DNA from: Nitratireductor basaltis | GTDB lineage: Bacteria; Pseudomonadota; Alphaproteobacteria; Rhizobiales; Rhizobiaceae | Direction: 5' to 3' | Length of the DNA: 64,000 nt | Assembly: GCF_000733725.1 (NCBI RefSeq) | Contig: NZ_JMQM01000001.1 | Coordinates: 1,054,001 to 1,118,000, forward strand | Shown: piece by piece, positions 1 through 8,044 of the stretch | Position numbering within the stretch: the stretch's first letter is position 1 | How the letters are laid out: each line of letters opens with the position of its first letter | Notes under the pieces: generated by a model | Database searches by the model: none | Told to the model about the DNA's origin: nothing | Seen by the model: the letters and a program-made list of their open reading frames with translations, nothing else | Made by a program: the position numbers and the translations under genes

Positions 1-726
1 CGACGCACCCGTGACCTGCATCGGGCAAAGCGACAGAAGGTTCCGTTCCCGGTGGTTGCCATTGTCGGCTATACCAATGCGGGAAAATCCACGCTGTTCA
101 ACCGGCTGACCGGGGCAACGGTGATGGCAGAGGACATGCTGTTTGCCACGCTGGACCCGACCTTGCGGCGCGTACGCTTCCCGCATGGCACGATTGCCAT
201 TCTTTCCGATACGGTCGGCTTCATCTCGGACCTGCCGACACATCTGGTTGCCGCTTTTCGTGCCACGCTTGAAGAAGTCGTGGAGGCGGATTTCATTATT
301 CACGTCCGCGACATATCCGATCCCAACGCGTCAGCGCATGCCGCCAATGTCCAGGATGTTCTCAAGAGCCTTGGTGTCGATGTCGCCGACGACAAGCGCA
401 TCATCGAGGTTCTGAACAAGATCGACCTTCTGGACGAGGGAGCGAATGCGGCCCTGGCGCACGCGCAAAACCGAAGTTCAATCGCGATCTCGGCCGTCAG
501 CGGGCAGGGTATAGATGCGCTCCTGCAAGAGATCGAACGGCGGGTCGCAGGCGTTCTGGAAGAAATCACGATCGAGGTGTCACCAGCGAAAATGGGGACA
601 CTTGATTGGATCTACAGGAACAGCCAAGTGCTTTCCCGCCGCGACAATGACGATGGCTCCCTGACCCTCACGCTTCGGGCTACCGAGATGGCCCGCGAAG
701 AGATCAGAGGCAGACTTTCCGCATAA
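1..726 (+). CDS. hflX: GTPase HflX, C-terminal part (5' end outside window)
   Basis: Ribosome-associated GTPase of the Obg-HflX class, known to act on stalled or stressed ribosomes in the cytoplasm. The reading frame is open from base 1, so the N-terminal HflX domain lies upstream; about 241 residues are present. The G1 loop GYTNAGKS follows VAIV just after base 60, the G3 motif is DTVGF with the HflX-type FISDLP after it, and the G4 motif is NKIDL; the C-terminal ferredoxin-like domain follows. The gene converges on mazG, with 10 bp between stop codons. An internal GTG near base 52 is not a start because the homology continues upstream. Confidence 0.95.
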   Translation, partial: RRTRDLHRAKRQKVPFPVVAIVGYTNAGKSTLFNRLTGATVMAEDMLFATLDPTLRRVRFPHGTIAILSDTVGFISDLPTHLVAAFRATLEEVVEADFIIHVRDISDPNASAHAANVQDVLKSLGVDVADDKRIIEVLNKIDLLDEGANAALAHAQNRSSIAISAVSGQGIDALLQEIERRVAGVLEEITIEVSPAKMGTLDWIYRNSQVLSRRDNDDGSLTLTLRATEMAREEIRGRLSA

Positions 727-744
727 AAACAATAGATTATGCGG
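719..744. terminator. Inverted repeat spanning the hflX and mazG stop codons
   Basis: CCGCATAA at 719-726 pairs perfectly with TTATGCGG at 737-744 around a 10-base loop. The two arms contain the stop codons of the convergent genes (both end in GCATAA). There is no T-run on either side, so it is at best a weak bidirectional terminator or an RNA 3'-end stabiliser; it may also be partly a coincidence of both genes ending Ala-stop. Confidence 0.4.
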
Positions 745-1564
745 GGTTCTTCTCACGCTTTGCAAGCTGCCAAAGCTCTTCCATCTCTTCCAGTGTAGCC
801 TCATCCAGGCTTTGGTCCCTCGCGGAAAGCGCGCGTTCGACCGCGTGGAAGCGATTCTTGAACTTCCCGTTCGTGCGACGCAGTGCGGCTTCGGGATCAA
901 GCTTCAGATGTCTGGCCAGGTTCACGACCGAGAAGATGACATCGCCCAGTTCGTCTTCTATGTCGCCGGTCAAGCCTTCCATGATTGCGCGACGCAACTC
1001 ACCGATTTCTTCCTCGATCTTGTCGAGGGTCGGTGCTGCGTCTCCCCAGTCGAAACCGACACGCGCGGCCTTCTGTTGCAGTTTCAGCGCGACCGTTGTT
1101 GCTGGGAGTGTGAGAGGCACGTCGTCGAGATAGCCTGCCTCGGCATCGGCCGGTTCGGCAATCCTGCGCCGGGCGCGACGTTCTGCCTTCTCTTCTGCCT
1201 TTATCTTCTCCCACATCCCCTTGGCCATACCAGCCTGTCGTGCGTCTTCATCGCCGAATACGTGAGGGTGGCGCCGGATCATTTTCCTGGTGATGGCTTC
1301 AACGACATCTTCGAACGAAAAGTGGCCGGCTTCTTCCGCAATCCGGGAATGGAAGACGACCTGCAGCAGAAGATCTCCAAGTTCCTCTGCAAGATCCATC
1401 ATGTCGCCGCGACGGATGGCGTCATCAACCTCATAGGCTTCTTCGATCGTGTAAGGGGCGATGGAAGCGAAGTCCTGCTCGACATCCCATGGGCATCCGG
1501 AAACCGGATCCCTCAGAGCGGCCATGATGCGAAGAAGACCTTCGATGTCTCGTGATGGTTTCAT
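737..1564 (-). CDS. mazG: Nucleoside triphosphate pyrophosphohydrolase MazG
   Basis: Cytoplasmic enzyme that hydrolyses NTPs or dNTPs to the monophosphate and pyrophosphate, clearing abnormal nucleotides. The 275 residues match the usual length of the two-domain MazG. The first MazG domain carries CPWDVEQ and the metal-binding series EEAYEVDDAI then EELGDLLLQVVFHS; the second repeats this as EEEIGELRRAI and DELGDVIFSVVNLARHL. It starts at ATG 1564 and converges with hflX, a neighbourhood typical of rhizobial genomes. Function is assigned from family, not from anything specific to this copy. Confidence 0.95.
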   Translation of the reverse strand: MKPSRDIEGLLRIMAALRDPVSGCPWDVEQDFASIAPYTIEEAYEVDDAIRRGDMMDLAEELGDLLLQVVFHSRIAEEAGHFSFEDVVEAITRKMIRRHPHVFGDEDARQAGMAKGMWEKIKAEEKAERRARRRIAEPADAEAGYLDDVPLTLPATTVALKLQQKAARVGFDWGDAAPTLDKIEEEIGELRRAIMEGLTGDIEDELGDVIFSVVNLARHLKLDPEAALRRTNGKFKNRFHAVERALSARDQSLDEATLEEMEELWQLAKREKNPA

Positions 1565-1895
1565 GCGAGGACTCTAGCCGAGTTCAGGAGTGCGCAGAAC
1601 CGATTTGCGCAGATGAATGGAGTTACTCAACAACTCGTTTCACCCTCTCGTCCCGACGCAAGCTCTAATACTTTAGTCTTAGAAAACGAGCTCAACTCTT
1701 CGCAATTGCAGCAATTTTCGCGGTTTTCATGCTGCATGTGCGTAAGAGCGGGTATTGCTGGTGCTTGCATAAATACTTGGCTCGTGCATCCTAGCTGTAG
1801 AGAACGCATGAACCAGGCCGATGCGGCGACCTTGGAGGAGGGGCCCCATCAAGCAAAACAAGCCGGTCATGCGGCTGGGAGGAGGAACTTGCTGC
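1565..1895. other. Intergenic region between divergent mazG and liv operon
   Basis: 331 bp without a convincing gene. Short frames on both strands lack ribosome binding sites and resemble no family. The region must hold the promoters of mazG (leftward) and of the ABC importer operon (rightward). I see no clear -35/-10 pair. TGCGCA occurs twice, 9 bases apart, about 30 bases upstream of mazG. The livG Shine-Dalgarno GGGAGGAGG lies at 1878-1886. Confidence 0.5.
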
Positions 1896-2651
1896 ATGAG
1901 TGACAGCACAATTCTTGCTGCGCGGAATCTGACAAAGGAATTTCGAGGGTTCTTTGCCGTAAGTGACGTTGATCTAAGCGTAATTCGCGGCAGCATCCAT
2001 GCTCTGATCGGACCCAACGGTGCGGGCAAGACCACCTGCTTCAATCTGCTGACCAAGTTCCTTTCACCCACGCGCGGCACCATCACCTATAACGGGAAAG
2101 ACATAACCTCCTACAGCCCTGCTGACATTGCGCGGCTGGGTCTGGTCCGTTCCTTCCAGATCTCGGCGGTCTTCCCCAACATGACCGCCATGGAGAATGT
2201 GCGTATTGCACTGCAGCGTGCGCGCGGTGACAGTTTCGACTTCTGGCGTTCTGACAAGACCCTTCGCCAATATGATCACCGTGCCGAAGAGCTTTTGCAC
2301 GAGGTCGGGCTGGAGCAATTCGCCGAAACACCTGCGGAAGAGCTGTCCTACGGACGCAAGCGCGCGCTCGAGATAGCAACCACGCTCGCTCTCGATCCGG
2401 AAATGCTGCTTTTGGACGAGCCCATGGCCGGCATGACCCAGGAAGACATCGAACGCATCAGCAGTCTGATCAGGCGTGTTGCGAAGGATCGTACGGTCCT
2501 AATGGTCGAGCATAATCTGTCCGTCGTTTCTGATCTGTCGGACCGAATAACGGTTCTGGCACGCGGGCAGGTGCTGGCCGAAGGTACCTATGATGAAGTC
2601 TCCAAGGATGAGCGTGTGGTAGAGGCCTATATCGGGAGCGGTCATGACTGA
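1896..2651 (+). CDS. livG: ABC importer ATP-binding protein, LivG type
   Basis: One of two ATPases of a branched-chain-amino-acid-type (HAAT) ABC importer, acting on the cytoplasmic face. 251 residues from ATG 1896, chosen because GGAGGA stands about 10 bases upstream; a longer frame from 1821 would add unconserved residues. Walker A GPNGAGKT is near residue 39, the signature LSYGRKRALEIA near 150, and Walker B MLLLDEP is followed by MAGM, typical of LivG. It overlaps livF by 8 bp, implying translational coupling. The substrate cannot be read from the ATPase. Confidence 0.93.
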   Translation: MSDSTILAARNLTKEFRGFFAVSDVDLSVIRGSIHALIGPNGAGKTTCFNLLTKFLSPTRGTITYNGKDITSYSPADIARLGLVRSFQISAVFPNMTAMENVRIALQRARGDSFDFWRSDKTLRQYDHRAEELLHEVGLEQFAETPAEELSYGRKRALEIATTLALDPEMLLLDEPMAGMTQEDIERISSLIRRVAKDRTVLMVEHNLSVVSDLSDRITVLARGQVLAEGTYDEVSKDERVVEAYIGSGHD

Positions 2652-3390
2652 GGCGGGTTTGATGGAACGGACAGGTGATGCCGCCACGGCAGACATGGTC
2701 CTGAAAGTTCGAGATCTGCATGCCTGGTACGGCGAAAGCCACGTACTGCACGGAATCGACTTTGATGTGCGGGAAGGAGAGGTCGTAACTCTGCTTGGTC
2801 GAAACGGCGCCGGCAAATCCACGACCTTGAAGACCATCATGGGAATTCTGGCAAAGCGGAAGGGCTCGGTCGTCTACAAAGGTGAAGAGCTGATCAACCA
2901 GCCATCACGCCAGGTCGCGCGGCGCGGCATTGCATTCTGTCCGGAAGAACGCGGCATCTTCGCCAGCCTTACCGTTGAAGAGAATCTGTACCTGCCGCCT
3001 CAGGTCAGTCAGGGCGGCTGGGACGTCGATCGGATATTCGAACTGTTCCCCAATCTGCGTGAGCGTCTTTCAAGTCAGGGCACGAAACTCTCTGGTGGCG
3101 AACAGCAGATGCTGGCGATCGGTCGAATCCTGCGTACCGGCGCGCGTCTGTTGCTGCTCGACGAGCCCACGGAGGGGCTGGCGCCGGTTATCGTTCAGCA
3201 GATTGGGTCCACGATCGCGAGATTGAAGCAGGAGGGCTTCACCATCGTGCTCGTGGAACAGAACTTCCATTTCGCCGCAAAGCTGGCAGACCGTCACTAC
3301 ATTGTCGATCAGGGCAGGGTGGTGGATGTCATTCCCGGCGAAGAAGTGGAAGCGAGGATGGAGGACCTGCACGCCTATCTTGGGGTGTAG
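2644..3390 (+). CDS. livF: ABC importer ATP-binding protein, LivF type
   Basis: Second ATPase of the HAAT importer, 248 residues. Walker A GRNGAGKST is near residue 52, the signature LSGGEQQML follows, and Walker B reads LLLLDEPTEGLAP, the TEGLAP tail being characteristic of LivF. The start at ATG 2644 overlaps the livG stop; a start some 17 codons later (MVLKVRDLHAWYG) is possible because the first residues are not family-like. It lies between livG and the binding-protein gene in one operon. Confidence 0.92.
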   Translation: MTEAGLMERTGDAATADMVLKVRDLHAWYGESHVLHGIDFDVREGEVVTLLGRNGAGKSTTLKTIMGILAKRKGSVVYKGEELINQPSRQVARRGIAFCPEERGIFASLTVEENLYLPPQVSQGGWDVDRIFELFPNLRERLSSQGTKLSGGEQQMLAIGRILRTGARLLLLDEPTEGLAPVIVQQIGSTIARLKQEGFTIVLVEQNFHFAAKLADRHYIVDQGRVVDVIPGEEVEARMEDLHAYLGV

Positions 3391-3441
3391 TCAAAAGCCG
3401 ATCCTGCACCCGCAGGGTCGATAGTGGAGGAGGAAACAGGC

Positions 3442-4638
3442 ATGAAAATCGCTAAGGCACTATTCGCATCTGCCGCATTTGCAGCGCTGGCGACGCCCGC
3501 CCTTGCAGTGGATGTCACCATCGGCGTGCTCAACGACCGGTCCGGTCTTTACGCCGATCTTGCAGGTGAAGGATCCGTGGTCGCGACACGCATGGCGATC
3601 GAGGATTTCGACGCCGAGAGCAAGGACATCAATGTCGAGGTTCTGAGTGCGGACCACCAGAACAAGCCCGATGTCGGCTCCAACATCGCGCGCCAATGGA
3701 TTGACACGGAAAGTGTTGATGTCATCGTGGACGTGCCCACATCATCCGTGGCGCTGGCGGTCAATGAGGTGGTGCGGGAGAAGGACAAGATATTCCTCGC
3801 TTCCGGTCCGGCAACATCGGACCTGACCGGCAAGGCGTGCTCGCCCAACACGATCCACTGGACCTATGATACCTATTCGCTTGCCAATGGTACCGGCAAG
3901 GCCATGGTGCAGGAGGGCGGTGACAGCTGGTTCTTCGTGACGGCCGACTATGCGTTCGGTCATGCGCTGGAGCGCGATACGCAGGCAGTGGTGGAAGAAG
4001 CCGGTGGTAAAGTGCTCGGCAATGTCCGGCACCCGCTGAGTTCCAGCGACTTTTCGTCATTCCTGCTCCAGGCCCAGGCGTCCGGCGCAAAGGTGATCGG
4101 TCTCGCCAACGCAGGTGGTGATACGATCAACTCGATCAAGCAGGCTGCCGAGTTTGGTATCGTGCAGGCAGGGCAAAGCCTTGCAGGGCTCCTGATCTTT
4201 TCGACCGACGTTGCCGCGCTGGGTCTGGAGACCGCTCAGGGGCTGGTTCTGACAAATGCCTTCTTCGCGGACCGTAATGAAGACACCAAGGCTTTTGCCG
4301 AGCGCTTCAAGGAGCGTCATGGCAAGAACCCGACCATGGTGCAGGCAGGCGTATACTCATCGGTCCTTCACTATCTCAAGGGCGTTGAGGCAACCGGTAG
4401 CGACGAAGCGTCCAAGGTGATGGAGTGGATGAAAGCCAATCCGTCCAATGACCCGATCTTCGGCGAAGCGTCGGTGCGCAAGGACGGGCGGCACATGCAT
4501 GACATGTATCTGCTGAAGGTGAAGTCTCCTGATGCCGCCCAAGGCGAAGAGGACTATTTCGAACTGCTGGCGACAATCCCTGCCGAGGAAGCATTCCGTC
4601 CCATCGAGGATGGCGAATGCGAAATGGCAAAGCAGTAG
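3442..4638 (+). CDS. Periplasmic binding protein of HAAT-type ABC importer
   Basis: Leu/Ile/Val-type (Peripla_BP_6) substrate-binding protein. From ATG 3442, preceded by GGAGGAGGAAAC, it has 398 residues. A clear Sec signal peptide is present (MKIAKALFASAAFAALATP, cleavage after ALA near residue 23), followed by the typical VTIGVLNDRSGLYADLAGEG opening. It supplies substrate to LivHM. This subgroup includes transporters for amino acids, amides and aromatic acids, so I name no substrate. The ATPase-ATPase-SBP-permease-permease order and an RNA hairpin after this gene suggest that its mRNA is kept at higher level than the permeases. Confidence 0.92.
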   Translation: MKIAKALFASAAFAALATPALAVDVTIGVLNDRSGLYADLAGEGSVVATRMAIEDFDAESKDINVEVLSADHQNKPDVGSNIARQWIDTESVDVIVDVPTSSVALAVNEVVREKDKIFLASGPATSDLTGKACSPNTIHWTYDTYSLANGTGKAMVQEGGDSWFFVTADYAFGHALERDTQAVVEEAGGKVLGNVRHPLSSSDFSSFLLQAQASGAKVIGLANAGGDTINSIKQAAEFGIVQAGQSLAGLLIFSTDVAALGLETAQGLVLTNAFFADRNEDTKAFAERFKERHGKNPTMVQAGVYSSVLHYLKGVEATGSDEASKVMEWMKANPSNDPIFGEASVRKDGRHMHDMYLLKVKSPDAAQGEEDYFELLATIPAEEAFRPIEDGECEMAKQ

Positions 4639-4648
4639 GCTGAACCAG

Positions 4649-4675
4649 GGCAGGGGTGCCACCAGCGCCCCTGCC
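4649..4675 (+). promoter_or_regulatory. Intercistronic hairpin after the binding-protein gene
   Basis: GGCAGGGG (4649-4656) pairs with CCCCTGCC (4668-4675), an 8-bp GC-rich stem just past the binding-protein stop and about 75 bp before livH. There is no T-run, so it is probably not a full terminator. Such hairpins often protect the upstream message from 3' exonucleases and uncouple binding-protein from permease levels; that role is inferred. Confidence 0.5.
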
Positions 4676-4751
4676 GTTCATGCATGGAGCTCACATGCTG
4701 AAGACCTGATTCAGTCATGGGCTCCAAGCGGCTGAATTATCGGGGTTTTTC

Positions 4752-5639
4752 ATGTTTGAGCTGATTGGAATACCGCCTCAGGCCTTGTTCGGGCAACTTC
4801 TGCTCGGCTTGATCAACGGCGCCTTTTACGCGGTTCTCAGCCTTGGTCTGGCGGTCATTTTCGGCTTGCTGAACATCATCAACTTCACCCATGGCGCGCA
4901 GTATATGCTGGGCGCATTCGTGGCCTGGATGCTTTTGAACTATCTGGGTCTTGGTTATTGGTGGGCTCTGCTGTTGGCCCCTGTCATTGTCGGGATCACC
5001 GGGGTGATCCTCGAACGAACCCTGATCCGGCGGCTTTATCACCTGGATCATCTCTACGGATTGCTTCTGACTTTCGGTCTGGCGCTGATCTTCACAGGCG
5101 TATTCAAGCAACTCTATGGAGTGTCCGGGCTTCCTTACCGTGCGCCCGAGCTTCTTTCCGGCGGCTACAATCTGGGTTTCATGTATCTGCCCAACAGCCG
5201 TGCCTTTGTCATTCTGGCGTCTGTGGTGGTGTGCTTCGGCACCTGGTTCATGATCGAGAAGACCAAACTAGGTGCCTATCTGCGTGCGGCCACAGAGAAC
5301 CCGACCCTGGTGAGCGCATTCGGCATCAATGTGCCGCTGCTTATCACGCTGACTTATGGGTTCGGTGTCGGACTGGCAGCGTTTGCAGGCGTGCTGGCCG
5401 CGCCGATCTATTCCGTAAATCCGATCATGGGTGAAAACCTCATCATCGTCGTCTTCGCTGTGGTGGTAATCGGAGGCATGGGTTCGATCCTGGGCTCCAT
5501 TCTCACGGGCTTCGGGCTCGGTTTGGTGGAAGGGCTCACGCGCGTTTTCTATCCAGAAGGTTCCGCGGTGGTCGTGTTCGTCATCATGGCGCTCGTGCTT
5601 TTGGTGAAGCCGGCAGGCCTGTTTGGGAGGGAGATCTGA
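4752..5639 (+). CDS. livH: ABC importer inner-membrane permease, LivH type
   Basis: Integral membrane permease (BPD_transp_2 family), 295 residues with about eight hydrophobic segments. The opening GLINGAFYAVLSLGLAVIFG and FTHGAQYMLGAF, and the late motif VVIGGMGSILGSILTGFGLG, are hallmark LivH sequences; the last is the coupling region that meets the ATPases. It partners LivM. Its stop overlaps the livM start (TGATG, 5637-5641). The ribosome binding site is weak (GGGG about 10 bases upstream), consistent with translation of this gene below that of the binding protein. Confidence 0.93.
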   Translation: MFELIGIPPQALFGQLLLGLINGAFYAVLSLGLAVIFGLLNIINFTHGAQYMLGAFVAWMLLNYLGLGYWWALLLAPVIVGITGVILERTLIRRLYHLDHLYGLLLTFGLALIFTGVFKQLYGVSGLPYRAPELLSGGYNLGFMYLPNSRAFVILASVVVCFGTWFMIEKTKLGAYLRAATENPTLVSAFGINVPLLITLTYGFGVGLAAFAGVLAAPIYSVNPIMGENLIIVVFAVVVIGGMGSILGSILTGFGLGLVEGLTRVFYPEGSAVVVFVIMALVLLVKPAGLFGREI

Positions 5640-6619
5640 TGGCCAACCAGGTTGAAACGATCGCAACCGATCTTCCTCGCGAGAAAGGGGCGGGGATGCC
5701 CCGTCACCATCTGATCATCTTCGTCGTACTGGCTGCAGCGCTGCTGGTCGCGCCTTTCCTGCTTTACCCGATCTTCCTGATGAAGGTGCTGTGCTTCGCG
5801 CTTTTCGCCTCTGCTTTCAACCTCCTGCTTGGTTATGGCGGGTTGTTGTCCTTTGGCCACGCAGCGTATTTCGGCATGGCGAGCTATGTGAGTGCCCATG
5901 CTGCCAAGGTCTGGGGTCTGCCACCGGAGCTGGCGATCTTGTGCGGTACGGCCATCGCTGCAGTGCTGGGACTCGTATTCGGCGCACTGGCGATCCGTCG
6001 ACAGGGCATCTATTTTGCCATGGTGACACTTGCATTTGCGCAGATGGTCTATTTCTTCTCGCTGCAAGCGCCATTCACCGGCGGTGAAGACGGTATTCAG
6101 GCGGTGCCGCGCGGTACGCTGTTCGGTCTGTTCAATCTGGCTGATCCGGAAACGCTGTATTTCTTCGTGCTGGCGATCTTCTTCTTCGGCATCCTCATCA
6201 TCTATCGCATCATCCATTCGCCATTCGGTCAGGTTCTCAAGGCCATTCGCCAGAATGAGCCACGTGCCGTCTCGCTGGGTTATCGGGTCAATCAGTACAA
6301 GCTGGCCGTGTTCGTGCTTTCCGCAGCACTTTCCGGTCTTGCCGGTGCGACCAAGGCGATCGTGTTCCAGCTTGCTTCCTTGACGGATGTCTATTGGGCA
6401 ATGTCGGGCGAAGTTGTTCTGATGACATTGCTGGGCGGCATGGGGACGGTATTCGGTCCGATGGTCGGCGCAACAATCATCGTGACGATGCAGAATTATC
6501 TGGCAACGCTCGGTGATTGGGTGACGATCATACAGGGGCTCATATTCGTTGTTGCCGTTCTGTTGTTCCGCGAAGGTGTTGTCGGCGTGTTGGCAAAGAG
6601 ATTCCGCAAGCCGCTGTAA
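5639..6619 (+). CDS. livM: ABC importer inner-membrane permease, LivM type
   Basis: Second permease of the HAAT importer, 326 residues. After a charged cytoplasmic N-terminus (about 20 residues) come eight or nine membrane spans. Family motifs include NLLLGYGGLLSFGHAAYFGM near residue 60, ALAIRRQGIYFAMVTLAFAQ, and LLGGMGTVFGPMVGA near residue 265. It is translationally coupled to livH and is the last gene of the operon, followed 33 bp later by an intrinsic terminator. Confidence 0.93.
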   Translation: MANQVETIATDLPREKGAGMPRHHLIIFVVLAAALLVAPFLLYPIFLMKVLCFALFASAFNLLLGYGGLLSFGHAAYFGMASYVSAHAAKVWGLPPELAILCGTAIAAVLGLVFGALAIRRQGIYFAMVTLAFAQMVYFFSLQAPFTGGEDGIQAVPRGTLFGLFNLADPETLYFFVLAIFFFGILIIYRIIHSPFGQVLKAIRQNEPRAVSLGYRVNQYKLAVFVLSAALSGLAGATKAIVFQLASLTDVYWAMSGEVVLMTLLGGMGTVFGPMVGATIIVTMQNYLATLGDWVTIIQGLIFVVAVLLFREGVVGVLAKRFRKPL

Positions 6620-6652
6620 AACCCTGACAACTAAAGGAAAAAAGATGAATGA

Positions 6653-6676
6653 GCCGCAGCGATTCTGCGGCTTTTT
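6653..6676 (+). terminator. Intrinsic terminator of the liv-type operon
   Basis: GCCGCAG (6653-6659), loop CGATT, CTGCGGC (6665-6671), then TTTTT (6672-6676). A textbook rho-independent terminator 33 bp after the livM stop. Confidence 0.9.
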
Positions 6677-6807
6677 CCTATATGGACCCGATGCTATGCC
6701 GACACCGAGCCGCATGGCTCTGTTGTGCGATGAGTTCCATAATCTATCTTATCTGATTGTCTTTGGTGCGGCTCATCCCGAAGCTGGAAACTGCGACAGG
6801 CTTTTGA

Positions 6808-7485
6808 TCATTCGTCCCTGCGCAGCAGCTCTTCCAATTCTGTCGGGAAACGCGCCGGTTCCACACGATTGAGAAAGTAGTCCACATTTCCGATGGGCTC
6901 AGGCAGCGCAACGGTCATGTTGAAGCTGTCTGCCGAACATGTGTATGTGATGTCAGGAACGAAGCTGCCGCCGTTCGGAACAGGCATGGTTTGGGACGTG
7001 GTGCCGGCGGATGTCGATGTGGTCGTCCCCAGTATCGCCCCACCGCCACCAGCGTCGCAAAATTTCAGTCGCCCATCGGCTGTCCAGATCTGACCTGTTC
7101 CTGTCCCCACGCGCAGGTCCAACTGCGTGATAGCGATTTCGCCAGAGTCTTCATCAAAATCCTGCAGTTCAACATTTCGATTGAATGGAATGGTTGAAAA
7201 GAAACCGTCCTCATAGATCCGAATGCCCAGCGTATGGGACATGTCCGCGGTCATGTCTGCAACGGATTCGAAACCCATTCCTGAAAATGCCGTTCGCAGC
7301 TTTTCCATGGCCGTGTTGCTTCCAATCCAGGCGCCGGCCAGGCACCTGTCCATCACGGCACCAGGCGGAGGCGGACACGGAGTTTGGGCGCCAGCACTTG
7401 TCGCAAAGGCTGTAGCGGCCAGCAAGAGTGTTGCAGTCAAGGCAGTTTGACAGGACGAATTGGATGGAATGCGGATTGAATGCAT
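6808..7485 (-). CDS. Uncharacterised secreted protein
   Basis: 225 residues, family not recognised. A Sec signal peptide is clear (hydrophobic ALTATLLLAATAFATSAGA, cleavage near residue 33). The mature part holds four cysteines that could form two disulfides: CPPPPGAVMDRC, then FCDAGGGG and YTCSADSF. The CLAGAW segment (C-x-x-G-x-W) is reminiscent of lipocalin-like beta-barrels, and alternating polar and hydrophobic stretches fit a beta-rich periplasmic or exported fold. A Thr/Ser-rich linker lies around residues 155-170. It is the last and most downstream gene of the long leftward run; 62 bp separate it from the YbaK-type gene. No function is proposed. Confidence 0.7.
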   Translation of the reverse strand: MHSIRIPSNSSCQTALTATLLLAATAFATSAGAQTPCPPPPGAVMDRCLAGAWIGSNTAMEKLRTAFSGMGFESVADMTADMSHTLGIRIYEDGFFSTIPFNRNVELQDFDEDSGEIAITQLDLRVGTGTGQIWTADGRLKFCDAGGGGAILGTTTSTSAGTTSQTMPVPNGGSFVPDITYTCSADSFNMTVALPEPIGNVDYFLNRVEPARFPTELEELLRRDE

Positions 7486-7547
7486 GGATCTGCCCCGCGT
7501 CTAGCGACCTCGTGGAGATGCTATCAAGGTCGATCCGATGCGACAAA

Positions 7548-8027
7548 TCAAGCGGGTATTGCTGTCAAATCCGCAATCTGAGCCTGTGCAGCGCGAAACA
7601 GATCCGACGGAGCGACGGCGAATACGGCATCCGGCGCACCAGCGGCTGCCCAGATCCGGTCGAATTGAAGCAAGGTTCGATCAGCGATACAGCGAATTGG
7701 GTTCAGATGGCCTATCGGTGACACGCCGCCGATTGCAAAGCCCGTGAATTCACGCACCTTCTTCGGATCAGCCCGCTCCATTGGTTCGCCACAGATATCG
7801 GCTGCACGTGTAGGATCAAGTTTCTGGCTGCCGGATATGAGGAACAGGAACAGGTTCCCGCTCTCGTTTCCCTGAAAGATCAGGGATTTCACGATTTGGT
7901 CTACCTCACAATCGCATTGCGCTGCGGCTTCTTCAGCGGTGCGGGTCGACTCCCCCATCCGCTTCACTTCTATCGAAAGGCCTGCCTCAGCGGCCGCTTG
8001 CTCGACACGTTTCACGCTCTTTGACAT
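7548..8027 (-). CDS. YbaK/EbsC-type aminoacyl-tRNA deacylase
   Basis: Small cytoplasmic editing-domain protein of the YbaK/ProX superfamily (tRNA_edit), whose members hydrolyse misacylated tRNAs such as Cys- or Ala-tRNA(Pro). 159 residues from ATG 8027; upstream in-frame GTG and ATG codons exist, but AGGTG six bases before 8027 favours this start. Seen: QIVKSLIFQG with the conserved lysine, the acidic helix KKVREFTGFAIGGVSPIGH with the GGVSP(I/F)G signature, and the family-like C-terminus. It sits 17 bp behind the metallo-hydrolase gene, probably in the same transcript. Which tRNA it edits is not determinable here. Confidence 0.88.
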   Translation of the reverse strand: MSKSVKRVEQAAAEAGLSIEVKRMGESTRTAEEAAAQCDCEVDQIVKSLIFQGNESGNLFLFLISGSQKLDPTRAADICGEPMERADPKKVREFTGFAIGGVSPIGHLNPIRCIADRTLLQFDRIWAAAGAPDAVFAVAPSDLFRAAQAQIADLTAIPA

Positions 8028-8044
8028 CACCATCACCTGCAGGA

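Noticed and set aside
812-1555. 247-codon plus-strand frame antisense to mazG
   Set aside because: Both MazG domains are intact on the minus strand; nothing supports the antisense frame.
1613-1903. Frames on both strands in the mazG-livG gap
   Set aside because: No ribosome binding site, no family, and the stretch is best explained as a promoter region.
5549-6715. 388-codon open frame on the minus strand, antisense to livM
   Set aside because: It is a shadow of livM codon use; the translation is rich in His, Gln and Arg, has no family resemblance and runs through the operon terminator.
6645-6872. Short frame with AAAGGAAAAAAG before ATG 6645
   Set aside because: Despite a tempting ribosome binding site the first codons are the liv-operon terminator hairpin and its T-run, and the frame runs over the 3' end of the secreted-protein gene.
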